From positions 434,001 to 498,000 of the forward strand of contig JACJYD010000002.1 in assembly GCA_020636275.1 (NCBI GenBank): a stretch of DNA of 64,000 nt, given 5' to 3'. Positions 26,901 through 32,841 of the stretch are shown one piece after another. The translations under genes and the position numbers were made by a program. Position 1 is the first letter of the stretch; the number at the start of each line of letters is the position of its first letter. The DNA comes from Lewinellaceae bacterium. GTDB lineage: Bacteria > Bacteroidota > Bacteroidia > Chitinophagales > Saprospiraceae. The notes below the pieces were generated by a model that was not told the DNA's origin, made no database searches, and saw only the letters and a list, made by a program, of their open reading frames with translations.

Positions 26901-27032
26901 TGCAAAGTAGTCTTCCGCTTTTTTGTATGCCAGGTTGGCATCGGTAAAAACGGTGGTGGAAGGTTGGGCGAATAATTGCGCAGAAAGAAGGAGCGCAAAA
27001 ACGGGGATGCTGAGAAGTTGGCGGAGGTTCAT
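23913..27032 (-). CDS. Giant exported tetratricopeptide-repeat protein
   Basis: 1039 aa with a signal peptide (MNLRQLLSIPVFALLLSAQLFAQ). Nearly the whole mature protein consists of TPR or TPR-like helical pairs, with repeated A/G-xx-Y/F-x-K/R-G-x-Y/F patterns (AEDYFAKGLYGQAQDEYANA, AYFVQKKFSQAKGQFIQI, GYVYAYYQKAIIEGL and many more). It resembles YbgF/BamD-like TPR scaffolds of the periplasm in Bacteroidota. It is followed by a beta-barrel outer-membrane protein gene on the same strand, suggesting a periplasmic adaptor for that barrel. Its exact process is not evident. Confidence 0.88.
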   Translation of the reverse strand: MNLRQLLSIPVFALLLSAQLFAQPSTTVFTDANLAYKKAEDYFAKGLYGQAQDEYANALNLLRPANAPDLEMLRTKSELGYAISAVRQDLPDGEKLILDFIRNYAPDPISNQALIEVANYYYNARKYDQAIDFFLQIPTYQLTGEQRAEVRFKTGYAYFVQKKFSQAKGQFIQIKNLESKEYYYPTNYYYGLCEFYLGNFDEAIRAFRIAEKYKLYRDVIPNYVAQIYFLQGQYDQLITYAEPKFKDPQTRKREELAQVIGQAYFEMGKYGEAVYYLEYYADQSSSLQAEQFYQLGIAQHKTGAYEKAARNLEQLVSVDSKLGQYAMYYLADCYLRLNDKTSARNAFGRASRMNFDAEVKEDAAFNYGKLSYELGYDNDAIAALQEIGPTSTYYSDAQSLMSEIFLKTRDYERALAIIRRIPNPTPKMREVRQQVNFYRGIQLHMEGNYDQALLYFKQADIDPVNPTLRAASAFWQGDIAHRKKKYDESIPLMNQFLTLSKSLKDLPEESSVYTANYTQGYNYLKQGNYASALNYFKETAASINRNKPFIRSNYIKQQVLGDATLRAGDCHFKRNQYKEALTYYTEAINNRYSGYVYAYYQKAIIEGLKGQTTDKIISLENIVRDYPTSSYADDALFALGVTYQEIGQLTKAIAPLRQLVADYKTQSDLIVPALLRLGLISFNQGNLQTAIEYYKQVFSNNPEPDEAKDAIAALEEIYVENLGDPDSYARFLETIPGYGLDNTGKEALNFKAAESQYEIGNFERATGAYTDYIKKYPNGQYLLQAYQHRGESNFELKQYPQALSDFEYVIGRGPSKYYSKALGLAAAISYNYALNFEKAYSYYTQLESASSTDETRFEAQLGAMQSAYRIKNYQAVLAMANKINNNPTATLEQKSRANFYLGKLAFDNHDYSSALNAFNQVVRFNNQEEAAESRYLIANIYYQQRDLGTAEQKTEQAIQENSAFPFWVAKSFLLLSDIYADQGNLFNARAVLESLIENYQGDQSIINEAQAKLDQYNNAAKAGSRLTQPTEQPFIDDQN

Positions 27033-27176
27033 AGATATAGATGAACGTTTTCAGGAAAAAATGGGGTTTCAAGACTGAAATCCGAAAAAACAAACGATTA
27101 TCGAGGCCGGATTATTTGGCGCGCCGGCACCGGGAGCCAAATTATAAAAAAATTAACACATTCGTTTATAATGAAT

Positions 27177-27203
27177 GGGGGGATGGGTCTCGCCCATCCC
27201 CCC
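27177..27203 (-). terminator. GC-rich hairpin after rocD
   Basis: The stem GGGGGGATGGG / CCCATCCCCCC (11 bp, perfect, extendable by one T-A pair) has a 5-nt loop and lies 33 bp after the rocD stop. There is no strong T-tract on the minus-strand side. It occupies the gap between rocD and the upstream end of the TPR gene. Confidence 0.65.
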
Positions 27204-27236
27204 ATCCATTAACGTGGCGGCAAAATTGGTATGCCC

Positions 27237-28529
27237 CTATGAGGCCGAGTATTCATCAAATGTCCTTTCGATGATATCGCAACATTCCATTAATTGTTCT
27301 TCGGTCATGACCAGGGGCGGCGCGAACCGGATGATGTTGCCGTGGGTAGGTTTGGCCAACAGGCCGTTTTCAGCCAATTTGACGCAAATATCCCAGGCTG
27401 TACTGCTCTCCGGCGCATCGTTGATGACTACTGCGTTGAGCAGTCCTTTGCCGCGCACCAGCTGGAGCAGCCCGGACCGATCCACCAGTTTTTGCATACG
27501 CTCGCGGAACAGTTTGCCCAGACGGCGGGCATTCTGGGTCAGCTTTTCATCGCGCAGAACTTCCAGGGCTTCCACCGCCACATGGCTGGCGATTGGGTTG
27601 CCCCCGAAGGTACTGCCGTGCTGCCCCGGCTTGATCACACCCATAATGGGATCGTCGGCCAATACGGCCGAGACCGGGTACATTCCTCCCGAAAGGGCTT
27701 TTCCGAGGATCAGCACGTCGGGCCGGGTGTAGGTCGCTTCCTGGCGCTCGCAGTGCCCGGAGCAGGTGCAGTTTCCACAGACGGCTAGCAGGCTGCCCGT
27801 GCGGCCGATGCCGGTCTGGATCTCGTCGGCCATGAACAATACGTTATGAGCCCGGCAAAGGGCGGCAGCTTTCGGGATGAAATCCTCACCGGGCACAAAT
27901 ACCCCGGCTTCGCCCTGGATCGGCTCGACGAGGAAACCGGCAACCTTGTCGCCTTTTTCTTCCAAAACCCGGCGCAGGGCCTCCAGGTCGTTGTAGGGAA
28001 TGCTGATAAAGCCGGGCGTGTACGGACCGAAATGCCCCTTGGCATCCGGGTCGGAGGAGAACGAAATGATGGTCGTGGTGCGGCCGTGGAAATTTTGTCC
28101 ACAAACCACGATCAGGGCTTCGCCGTTGGGGATGCCCTTGCGCTCGTAAGCCCATTTGCGGCAAACCTTGATGGCGGTCTCCACAGCTTCGGCGCCCGAG
28201 TTCATGGGCAGGATCCGGTCATACCCGAAATATTCGGTAATGTACCTTTCGTATGGCCCCAACTGGTCGTTGTAAAAAGCCCGGGAGGTGAGTGCCAATT
28301 GAGAGGCTTGTTCTACCAGGGCGTTGACCAGCCGCGGGTGGCAGTGTCCCTGGTTCAGCGCGGAATAGGCGGAGAGAAAATCGTAGTAGCGCTTCCCTTC
28401 TACATCCCACACATAAACGCCATCGCCCTTCGAAAGAACCACGGGCAAGGGGTGGTAGTTGTGGGCGCCATAGCGATCTTCGAACTGCATCAATTCAGCA
28501 GAGGTATGCGTATTTGTGGTGGAGAGCAT
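27237..28529 (-). CDS. rocD: Ornithine--oxo-acid transaminase
   Basis: 430 aa from ATG 28529; a longer frame to 28649 overlaps the next gene and adds an atypical leader. Class III PLP aminotransferase: RYGAHNYHPLPVVLSKGDG at the start is diagnostic of ornithine aminotransferase. Cofactor motifs are NSGAEAVETAIKVCRKW, FHGRTTT, the Asp of MADEIQTG, and the Schiff-base Lys in ILGKALSGG. It converts ornithine and 2-oxoglutarate to glutamate semialdehyde and glutamate. Between GRTGSLLA and RPDVLILGK there is an insert with four Cys (251, 254, 256, 260; CGNCTCSGHC), which may bind a metal. It lies 47 bp downstream of another aminotransferase gene, probably in one operon. Confidence 0.93.
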   Translation of the reverse strand: MLSTTNTHTSAELMQFEDRYGAHNYHPLPVVLSKGDGVYVWDVEGKRYYDFLSAYSALNQGHCHPRLVNALVEQASQLALTSRAFYNDQLGPYERYITEYFGYDRILPMNSGAEAVETAIKVCRKWAYERKGIPNGEALIVVCGQNFHGRTTTIISFSSDPDAKGHFGPYTPGFISIPYNDLEALRRVLEEKGDKVAGFLVEPIQGEAGVFVPGEDFIPKAAALCRAHNVLFMADEIQTGIGRTGSLLAVCGNCTCSGHCERQEATYTRPDVLILGKALSGGMYPVSAVLADDPIMGVIKPGQHGSTFGGNPIASHVAVEALEVLRDEKLTQNARRLGKLFRERMQKLVDRSGLLQLVRGKGLLNAVVINDAPESSTAWDICVKLAENGLLAKPTHGNIIRFAPPLVMTEEQLMECCDIIERTFDEYSAS

Positions 28530-28576
28530 AAGGATATTCTTTTCCGGGAGTGGGGCAAGGCCACCCCCTTGATGAG

Positions 28577-29803
28577 TTAAATGTTCTTTGCGGCAGCAGT
28601 AGCTTCTACCAGCCTGCCCGGATAAGCCTTCAGGCCTTCGGCCAGGCATTCCATGGCGGCGGCCAGGTCTTCCTGTTTGAGCACGTAGGCAATGCGCACC
28701 TGTTGTTTTCCGTCTTCCGGATCGTTGTAGAATCCGTTGCCGGGAGCCATCATAACGGTCGCTCCTTTGTACGAGAAATGCTCCAGCATCCAGCGGCAGA
28801 ATTTTTCCGCGTCATCGACCGGCAGTTGGACCATGGCGTAAAAGGCCCCGCCGACATTGGGGCAGTACACTCCGTCCATTTCCCTGAGGGCTTTCAGCAT
28901 GAAGGTGCGGCGGGCGTCGTATTCCCGGATCACCCCGTCGTAGAAGGATTGGGGCAAGCTGTAAACGGCTTCGGCGCCGATCTGGCCCATAGTGGGCGGC
29001 GACAGGCGAGCCTGGGCGTATTTCAGAATGGAACCCATTACCGTTTTGTTGCGCGTGACCACGCAGCCGATGCGGGCGCCACAGGCGGAAAAACGCTTGG
29101 AAATGGAATCCACGACGATGGCATGGTCATTCAATTCTTCGAAACCCAGCACGGAGTAGTGCTTTTGTCCTTCGTAGACAAATTCCCGGTAAACCTCGTC
29201 TGCAAACAGGTACAAGTCGTGTTTGAGCACGATATCCCGCAGTTTTTCCAGCGATTCCAGGGGGTACAACACCCCTGTGGGGTTGCCCGGATTGCAGATC
29301 ATGATCGCTTTGGTTCGGGGAGTAATGAGGCTTTCGAAGGTCTCCATCGGCGGCAGGTCGAAATCCTCTTCGATCCGGGTAGGGATCGGAACGATCACGA
29401 TGCCGGCAGTCAGGGCGAATCCGATGTAATTGGCATAGAAAGGTTCGGGCAAAATGATCTCGTCACCCGGGTTGAGACAGCTCATGAAGGCGAACAACAA
29501 GGCCTCCGAGGCTCCGGTGGTGACCAATACCTGGCTGGTATCGATGGGGAGACCCAAGCGGGTATAGTATTGGGCGATGGTGGATCGCAGCGATTCATTG
29601 CCCGCGGAGTGGCTGTAGGACAATACCTTCAGGTCTGCGTTCCGGATAGCTTCGTAAAACCCGGGAGGCGTTTCGATGTCGGGTTGTCCGATGTTGAGGT
29701 AGTAAACGTGGGTACCTCTCTTCCGGGCGCCTTCCGCAAAAGGAACGAGTTTCCGGATGGGCGATTCGGGCATCTTTTCAGCCCGCTGGGAGATATGCGG
29801 CAT
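28577..29803 (-). CDS. Class I/II pyridoxal-phosphate aminotransferase (aspartate/aromatic type)
   Basis: 408 aa fold-type I aminotransferase, cytoplasmic. It opens with MPHISQRAEKMPESPIRKLVPFA, followed by YYLNIGQPDIETP. Cofactor residues are visible in TTGASEALLFAF, CNPGNPTGVLY, ADEVYREFVY and the PLP Lys motif DSISKRFSACGARIGC. Family members transaminate aspartate, aromatic or branched-chain amino acids; the sequence alone does not fix the substrate, and aspartate is the common annotation. It lies upstream of rocD on the same strand with a 47-bp gap, suggesting a small amino-acid nitrogen operon. Confidence 0.88.
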   Translation of the reverse strand: MPHISQRAEKMPESPIRKLVPFAEGARKRGTHVYYLNIGQPDIETPPGFYEAIRNADLKVLSYSHSAGNESLRSTIAQYYTRLGLPIDTSQVLVTTGASEALLFAFMSCLNPGDEIILPEPFYANYIGFALTAGIVIVPIPTRIEEDFDLPPMETFESLITPRTKAIMICNPGNPTGVLYPLESLEKLRDIVLKHDLYLFADEVYREFVYEGQKHYSVLGFEELNDHAIVVDSISKRFSACGARIGCVVTRNKTVMGSILKYAQARLSPPTMGQIGAEAVYSLPQSFYDGVIREYDARRTFMLKALREMDGVYCPNVGGAFYAMVQLPVDDAEKFCRWMLEHFSYKGATVMMAPGNGFYNDPEDGKQQVRIAYVLKQEDLAAAMECLAEGLKAYPGRLVEATAAAKNI

Positions 29804-29935
29804 GGTAAAATCAGGTTTATTAATCGTAATAGGACGCCTCGCGAGGCGGCTTACAAAAACAGGTTTTGGAAGGCTACAAAGATACGAAATTTACCTGGTA
29901 AGGCCATGCAGACCCGCATGGGCTAAAAAGAAAAA

Positions 29936-29957
29936 AGCCCGCTAAAGTCAGCGGGCT
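29936..29957 (-). terminator. Rho-independent terminator (minus strand)
   Basis: The stem AGCCCGCT / AGCGGGCT (8 bp, 6-nt loop) is followed on the minus strand by TTTTTTC, a standard intrinsic terminator. It ends transcription arriving from mqnD, or from the sigma-54-like box at 30013-30029 if that is active. Confidence 0.85.
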
Positions 29958-30012
29958 ATCCTCAACAAATTAATCTCATGAAAAAACGAATTCACCATTC
30001 ATTGAGGAATAA

Positions 30013-30029
30013 TACAAGTATCGTGCCAA
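30013..30029 (-). promoter_or_regulatory. Sigma-54-like -24/-12 box just after mqnD
   Basis: On the minus strand the site reads TTGGCACG, 4 bp, TTGTA. This matches the sigma-54 consensus (YTGGCACG-N4-TTGCW) at all but one position, with exact spacing. It starts 6 bp beyond the mqnD stop, and the only thing downstream before the next gene end is the terminator at 29957-29936. A transcript starting near 30002 would be about 70 nt. Confidence 0.45.
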
Positions 30030-30034
30030 TTTAA

Positions 30035-30868
30035 TCATTCGTTCCAAAAAATGGGCAATTTTGGGGTGGTTAATATGCCTTTTTTTTGTGCTACTTCGAA
30101 TAAATTCCGGACGGCAGCCCGGCCTTCCGCTCCCAGGTCGTAGCTGAACTGATTGACATACAGATCGATATGTTGCTGCATGACAGATTCCTCCATCTCC
30201 TGGGCGTATTGGCAAACAAAAGGCCGGGAGTCGCCGGGGTGATCGAAGGCATATTGAACGCTGTTGCGGAGCACGCGGTTCACTTTTTCCCGGACGGTCG
30301 CCGGCAGGCTGCGGTGGACGACAATACCGCCCAGCGGGATGGGCAGTTGGTATTCCGATTCCCAGTATTCCCCGCAGTCCAGCAGTTTGACCAGTCCTTT
30401 TTGCTGGTAGGTGAAGCGGTTCTCGTGAATGATCAGGCCGGCGCGCATCGAACCGGAAAGTACCGCGTCCTCTATTTCGGAAAACAGCATCGGAACCTTG
30501 TTGGTCGCCTCCGGGTAGGCCAGGCTGAACAGGAAGTTGGCGGTCGTGTGCACGCCGGGGATAGCGATGGGCCCCTCGGCGACGGCGTCCCTGGAAAGCG
30601 GTTTCCGGGCAATGAGCAGCGGCCCCACGCCCCGGCCCAGGGCGCTGCCCGAATCGAGCAGGGCGTAGTGGGGGAGGGCATGGCCAAAGGCAAAGAAGCT
30701 GAGCTTGGTCACCGCCAACTCGCCGCGCAGGGCTTTTTGATTCAATTCCTCCACATCGGCGATGTAGGGTTCCCATTCCAGGCCCTCCGTATCGACCCGT
30801 CCGTGAAGCAGGGCATCAAAGATGAAGGTGTCGTTCGGACAGGGAGAAAAACCAAGCGTCAATTTCAT
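30035..30868 (-). CDS. mqnD: 1,4-dihydroxy-6-naphthoate synthase (futalosine pathway)
   Basis: 277 aa, cytoplasmic, periplasmic-binding-protein-like fold. The opening LTLGFSPCPNDTFIFDALLHG is the MqnD signature; DVEELNQKALRGELAVTKLSFFAF and GSALGRGVGPLLIARKPL follow, as do GVHTTANFLFSLAYPEA and the His in IIHENRFTYQQKGL. The enzyme cleaves cyclic dehypoxanthinyl futalosine to 1,4-dihydroxy-6-naphthoate for menaquinone synthesis. This implies the organism uses the futalosine route, not the classical Men route. It is divergent from the pseudouridine synthase gene across a 100-bp gap filled with heptamer repeats. Confidence 0.95.
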   Translation of the reverse strand: MKLTLGFSPCPNDTFIFDALLHGRVDTEGLEWEPYIADVEELNQKALRGELAVTKLSFFAFGHALPHYALLDSGSALGRGVGPLLIARKPLSRDAVAEGPIAIPGVHTTANFLFSLAYPEATNKVPMLFSEIEDAVLSGSMRAGLIIHENRFTYQQKGLVKLLDCGEYWESEYQLPIPLGGIVVHRSLPATVREKVNRVLRNSVQYAFDHPGDSRPFVCQYAQEMEESVMQQHIDLYVNQFSYDLGAEGRAAVRNLFEVAQKKGILTTPKLPIFWNE

Positions 30869-30886
30869 ACCTTTGCGTTTTTAGTG

Positions 30887-30963
30887 GTGAAGAGTGAAGA
30901 GTGAAGAGATGGGTTTATCTTTTCACCCTTCACCCTTCACCCTTCACTCTTCACTCTTCACTC
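30887..30963 (+). repeat. Inverted pair of heptanucleotide arrays between mqnD and the pseudouridine synthase gene
   Basis: Three tandem GTGAAGA units (30887-30907) face six tandem TTCACCC/TTCACTC units (30922-30963: three CCC-ending, three CTC-ending). The two arrays are inverse complements and can form a long hairpin with a ~15-nt loop. They fill most of the 100-bp divergent promoter region, ending 5 bp before the ATG at 30969. Confidence 0.9.
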
Positions 30964-30968
30964 AAATT

Positions 30969-31646
30969 ATGCTACAAATCATATACGAAGATAATCACCT
31001 CATTGCGGTCAACAAACCTCCGGGGGTGCTGGTTCACGAAGACGAGACCGGCGACAAGCCGCTGAGTGAGTATGTCAAAGAGTATATCAAGCTGCGATAC
31101 GACAAGCCGGGAGATGTATTCCTGGGGGTGATCCACCGGCTCGATCGCCCGGTTAGCGGGGTGGTGATCTTCGCTCGCACCAGCAAGGGACTGGAGCGCA
31201 TGAACCGCTTGTTTCACGACCGGAAGGTGGAAAAGACCTATTGGGCAATCACCGGTCAGCGCCCCGATCCCATTACAGGGAGCCTGAAACATTACATTCT
31301 CAAAGACCGGGAAAAAAATATCGCCCGTGCCTACGATCAACTCTCCAACCGGGCCAAGGACGCCAAGCTCTCGGAACTGGACTACGAGCTGATCGGCTCT
31401 CTGGGCGGATATTCCAAGATCGAAGTGCATCCGCATACCGGCCGCCCGCATCAGATCCGCGTCCAATTGGCCCGGATCGGTTGCCCAATCGTCGGCGATC
31501 TGAAATATGGATTTCCCAGGGCCAATCCGGACGGAAATATTTATCTTCACTGCCGGCAACTATCCTTCGTGCACCCTGTAAAAAACGAACCGGTCACCAT
31601 TATCGCCGATCCTCCCCACGATCAGGTGTGGGACCTGTTTGAATAA
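30969..31646 (+). CDS. RluA-family RNA pseudouridine synthase
   Basis: 225 aa from ATG 30969 (MLQIIYEDNHLIAVNKPPGV), the family start; an upstream in-frame ATG at 30894 would translate the heptamer repeats and is rejected. The catalytic Asp motif HRLDRPVSGVVIFART is intact, as are HPHTGRPHQIRVQLA and GDLKYG. There is no S4 domain, so it is like RluA/RluD-like stand-alone synthases of Bacteroidota that modify rRNA or tRNA uridines; the target base cannot be told. It is followed after 29 bp by a 3-hydroxyacyl-CoA dehydrogenase gene on the same strand. Its start region is embedded in a repeat hairpin, which may affect translation. Confidence 0.92.
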   Translation: MLQIIYEDNHLIAVNKPPGVLVHEDETGDKPLSEYVKEYIKLRYDKPGDVFLGVIHRLDRPVSGVVIFARTSKGLERMNRLFHDRKVEKTYWAITGQRPDPITGSLKHYILKDREKNIARAYDQLSNRAKDAKLSELDYELIGSLGGYSKIEVHPHTGRPHQIRVQLARIGCPIVGDLKYGFPRANPDGNIYLHCRQLSFVHPVKNEPVTIIADPPHDQVWDLFE

Positions 31647-31675
31647 GTTATTTCCTAACCATACCCGACAACATT

Positions 31676-32563
31676 ATGAAAAACATTGCAGTGATCGGAG
31701 CTGGCACCATGGGCAACGGCATCGCGCACGTTTTCGCCATGAAAGGCTTTTCCGTTTCGATGATCGACATCGTACCTGCGGCCCTGGAGAAAGGGCTGGC
31801 CAACATTACCAAGAACCTGGACCGGATGATCAATAAAGAATTGATCACCGAGGCCGAAAAAAAGGAAACGCTCGGCCGGATCAAAACCTCGACCTCCATT
31901 CCGGAAGGGGTCAGGGATGCCGATCTCGTTATTGAGGCGGCCACCGAAAATATCAACCTGAAGCTTGAAATTTTCAAACAATTGGACCAGGAAGCACCAG
32001 CCAAAGCCCTTCTGGCTACGAATACCTCCTCCATTTCCATTACCAAAATGGCGGCGGTCACCGGCAGGCCGGATAAGGTGATCGGTATGCACTTCATGAA
32101 CCCCGTGCCGGTGATGAAACTGGTCGAGGTGATCCGCGGCTATGCCACCTCCGACGAGGTGACGAAGACCATCATGGACCTGTCAAAAACCTTGGGTAAG
32201 GTCCCCGTGGAGGTAAATGATTATCCGGGCTTTGTCGCCAACCGCATCCTCATGCCCATGATCAACGAGGCCATCTACACGCTTTTTGAAGGCGTAGCCG
32301 GCGTCCAGGAGATCGATACCGTCATGAAACTGGGTATGGCGCATCCCATGGGACCGCTGCAACTGGCCGATTTTATCGGACTGGATGTTTGTCTTTCCAT
32401 CCTGCGGGTCCTCCACGATGGTTTCGGGCAACCCAAATACGCCCCTTGCCCCTTATTGGTCAATATGGTTGCGGCCGGAAAACTGGGTGCGAAAAGCGGG
32501 GAAGGGTTCTATGTGTATACCCCTGGTTCGAAAGACCTGGTGGTCTCGGCTTTTTTTAGGTAA
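31676..32563 (+). CDS. 3-hydroxybutyryl-CoA (3-hydroxyacyl-CoA) dehydrogenase
   Basis: 295 aa, the standard length of the short Hbd/PaaH type. The Rossmann motif IAVIGAGTMGNGIAHVFA is at the N-terminus. LATNTSSISITKMA and GMHFMNPVPVMKLVEVIRG contain the catalytic Ser and the His-containing motif, and DYPGFVANRILMPMINEAIY begins the C-terminal helical domain. It oxidises 3-hydroxyacyl-CoA with NAD+ (or the reverse) in fatty acid or butanoyl-CoA metabolism. It follows the pseudouridine synthase by 29 bp. A heptamer-type GA-rich/CT-rich inverted repeat starts directly after its TAA and may act as a terminator. Confidence 0.95.
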   Translation: MKNIAVIGAGTMGNGIAHVFAMKGFSVSMIDIVPAALEKGLANITKNLDRMINKELITEAEKKETLGRIKTSTSIPEGVRDADLVIEAATENINLKLEIFKQLDQEAPAKALLATNTSSISITKMAAVTGRPDKVIGMHFMNPVPVMKLVEVIRGYATSDEVTKTIMDLSKTLGKVPVEVNDYPGFVANRILMPMINEAIYTLFEGVAGVQEIDTVMKLGMAHPMGPLQLADFIGLDVCLSILRVLHDGFGQPKYAPCPLLVNMVAAGKLGAKSGEGFYVYTPGSKDLVVSAFFR

Positions 32564-32628
32564 GGGGTGAGAGAGCAGGGGTGAGGGAGCAGGGAGCAGG
32601 GGAAATATCCCTCCTCCCTGTTCCCTCC
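32564..32628 (+). repeat. Purine heptamer array with inverted pyrimidine arm
   Basis: It starts at the base after the TAA of the dehydrogenase gene. Six 7-bp units (GGGGTGA, GAGAGCA, GGGGTGA, GGGAGCA, GGGAGCA, GGGGAAA; 32564-32605) are followed by three opposite-type units (TCCCTCC, TCCCTGT, TCCCTCC; 32608-32628). The two arms can pair imperfectly. It has the same 7-bp period as the other arrays but a different unit. Confidence 0.75.
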
Positions 32629-32742
32629 TCTAATAAAAATTATGCACGACTACCAATTATTTTGTAATTTAGCCGACAGAATAAAGTTCTGAGCCTGAAT
32701 TTTGGGCAAAGTTCTTATACGCTACCAACAAATAAATATCCC

Positions 32743-32826
32743 ATGAGCAATGCAGACCTGACCGAAGGTACTCCTTGCTCAAAGCGCTATTTCGACAACA
32801 GTGAGACCAACTGCACAAATAGTTGA
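32743..32826 (+). CDS. Possible 27-aa peptide upstream of a lipoprotein gene
   Basis: ATG 32743 to TGA 32826 encodes MSNADLTEGTPCSKRYFDNS and seven more residues (ETNCTNS), with two Cys. It follows an A-rich start region like other genes here and ends 15 bp before the lipoprotein ATG. There is no homology basis. It could be a small exported or leader peptide, a remnant of a longer gene, or chance. Confidence 0.25.
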   Translation: MSNADLTEGTPCSKRYFDNSETNCTNS

Positions 32827-32841
32827 AGGTAAACGGCACAC

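Noticed and set aside
29979..30035. 18-codon frame beginning MKKRIHHS before the mqnD end
   Set aside because: Too short, no conservation basis, and it lies antisense to the predicted short RNA and terminator region.
30894..30968. Upstream start for the pseudouridine synthase
   Set aside because: The extra 25 residues come from the heptamer repeats; the family start is the ATG at 30969.
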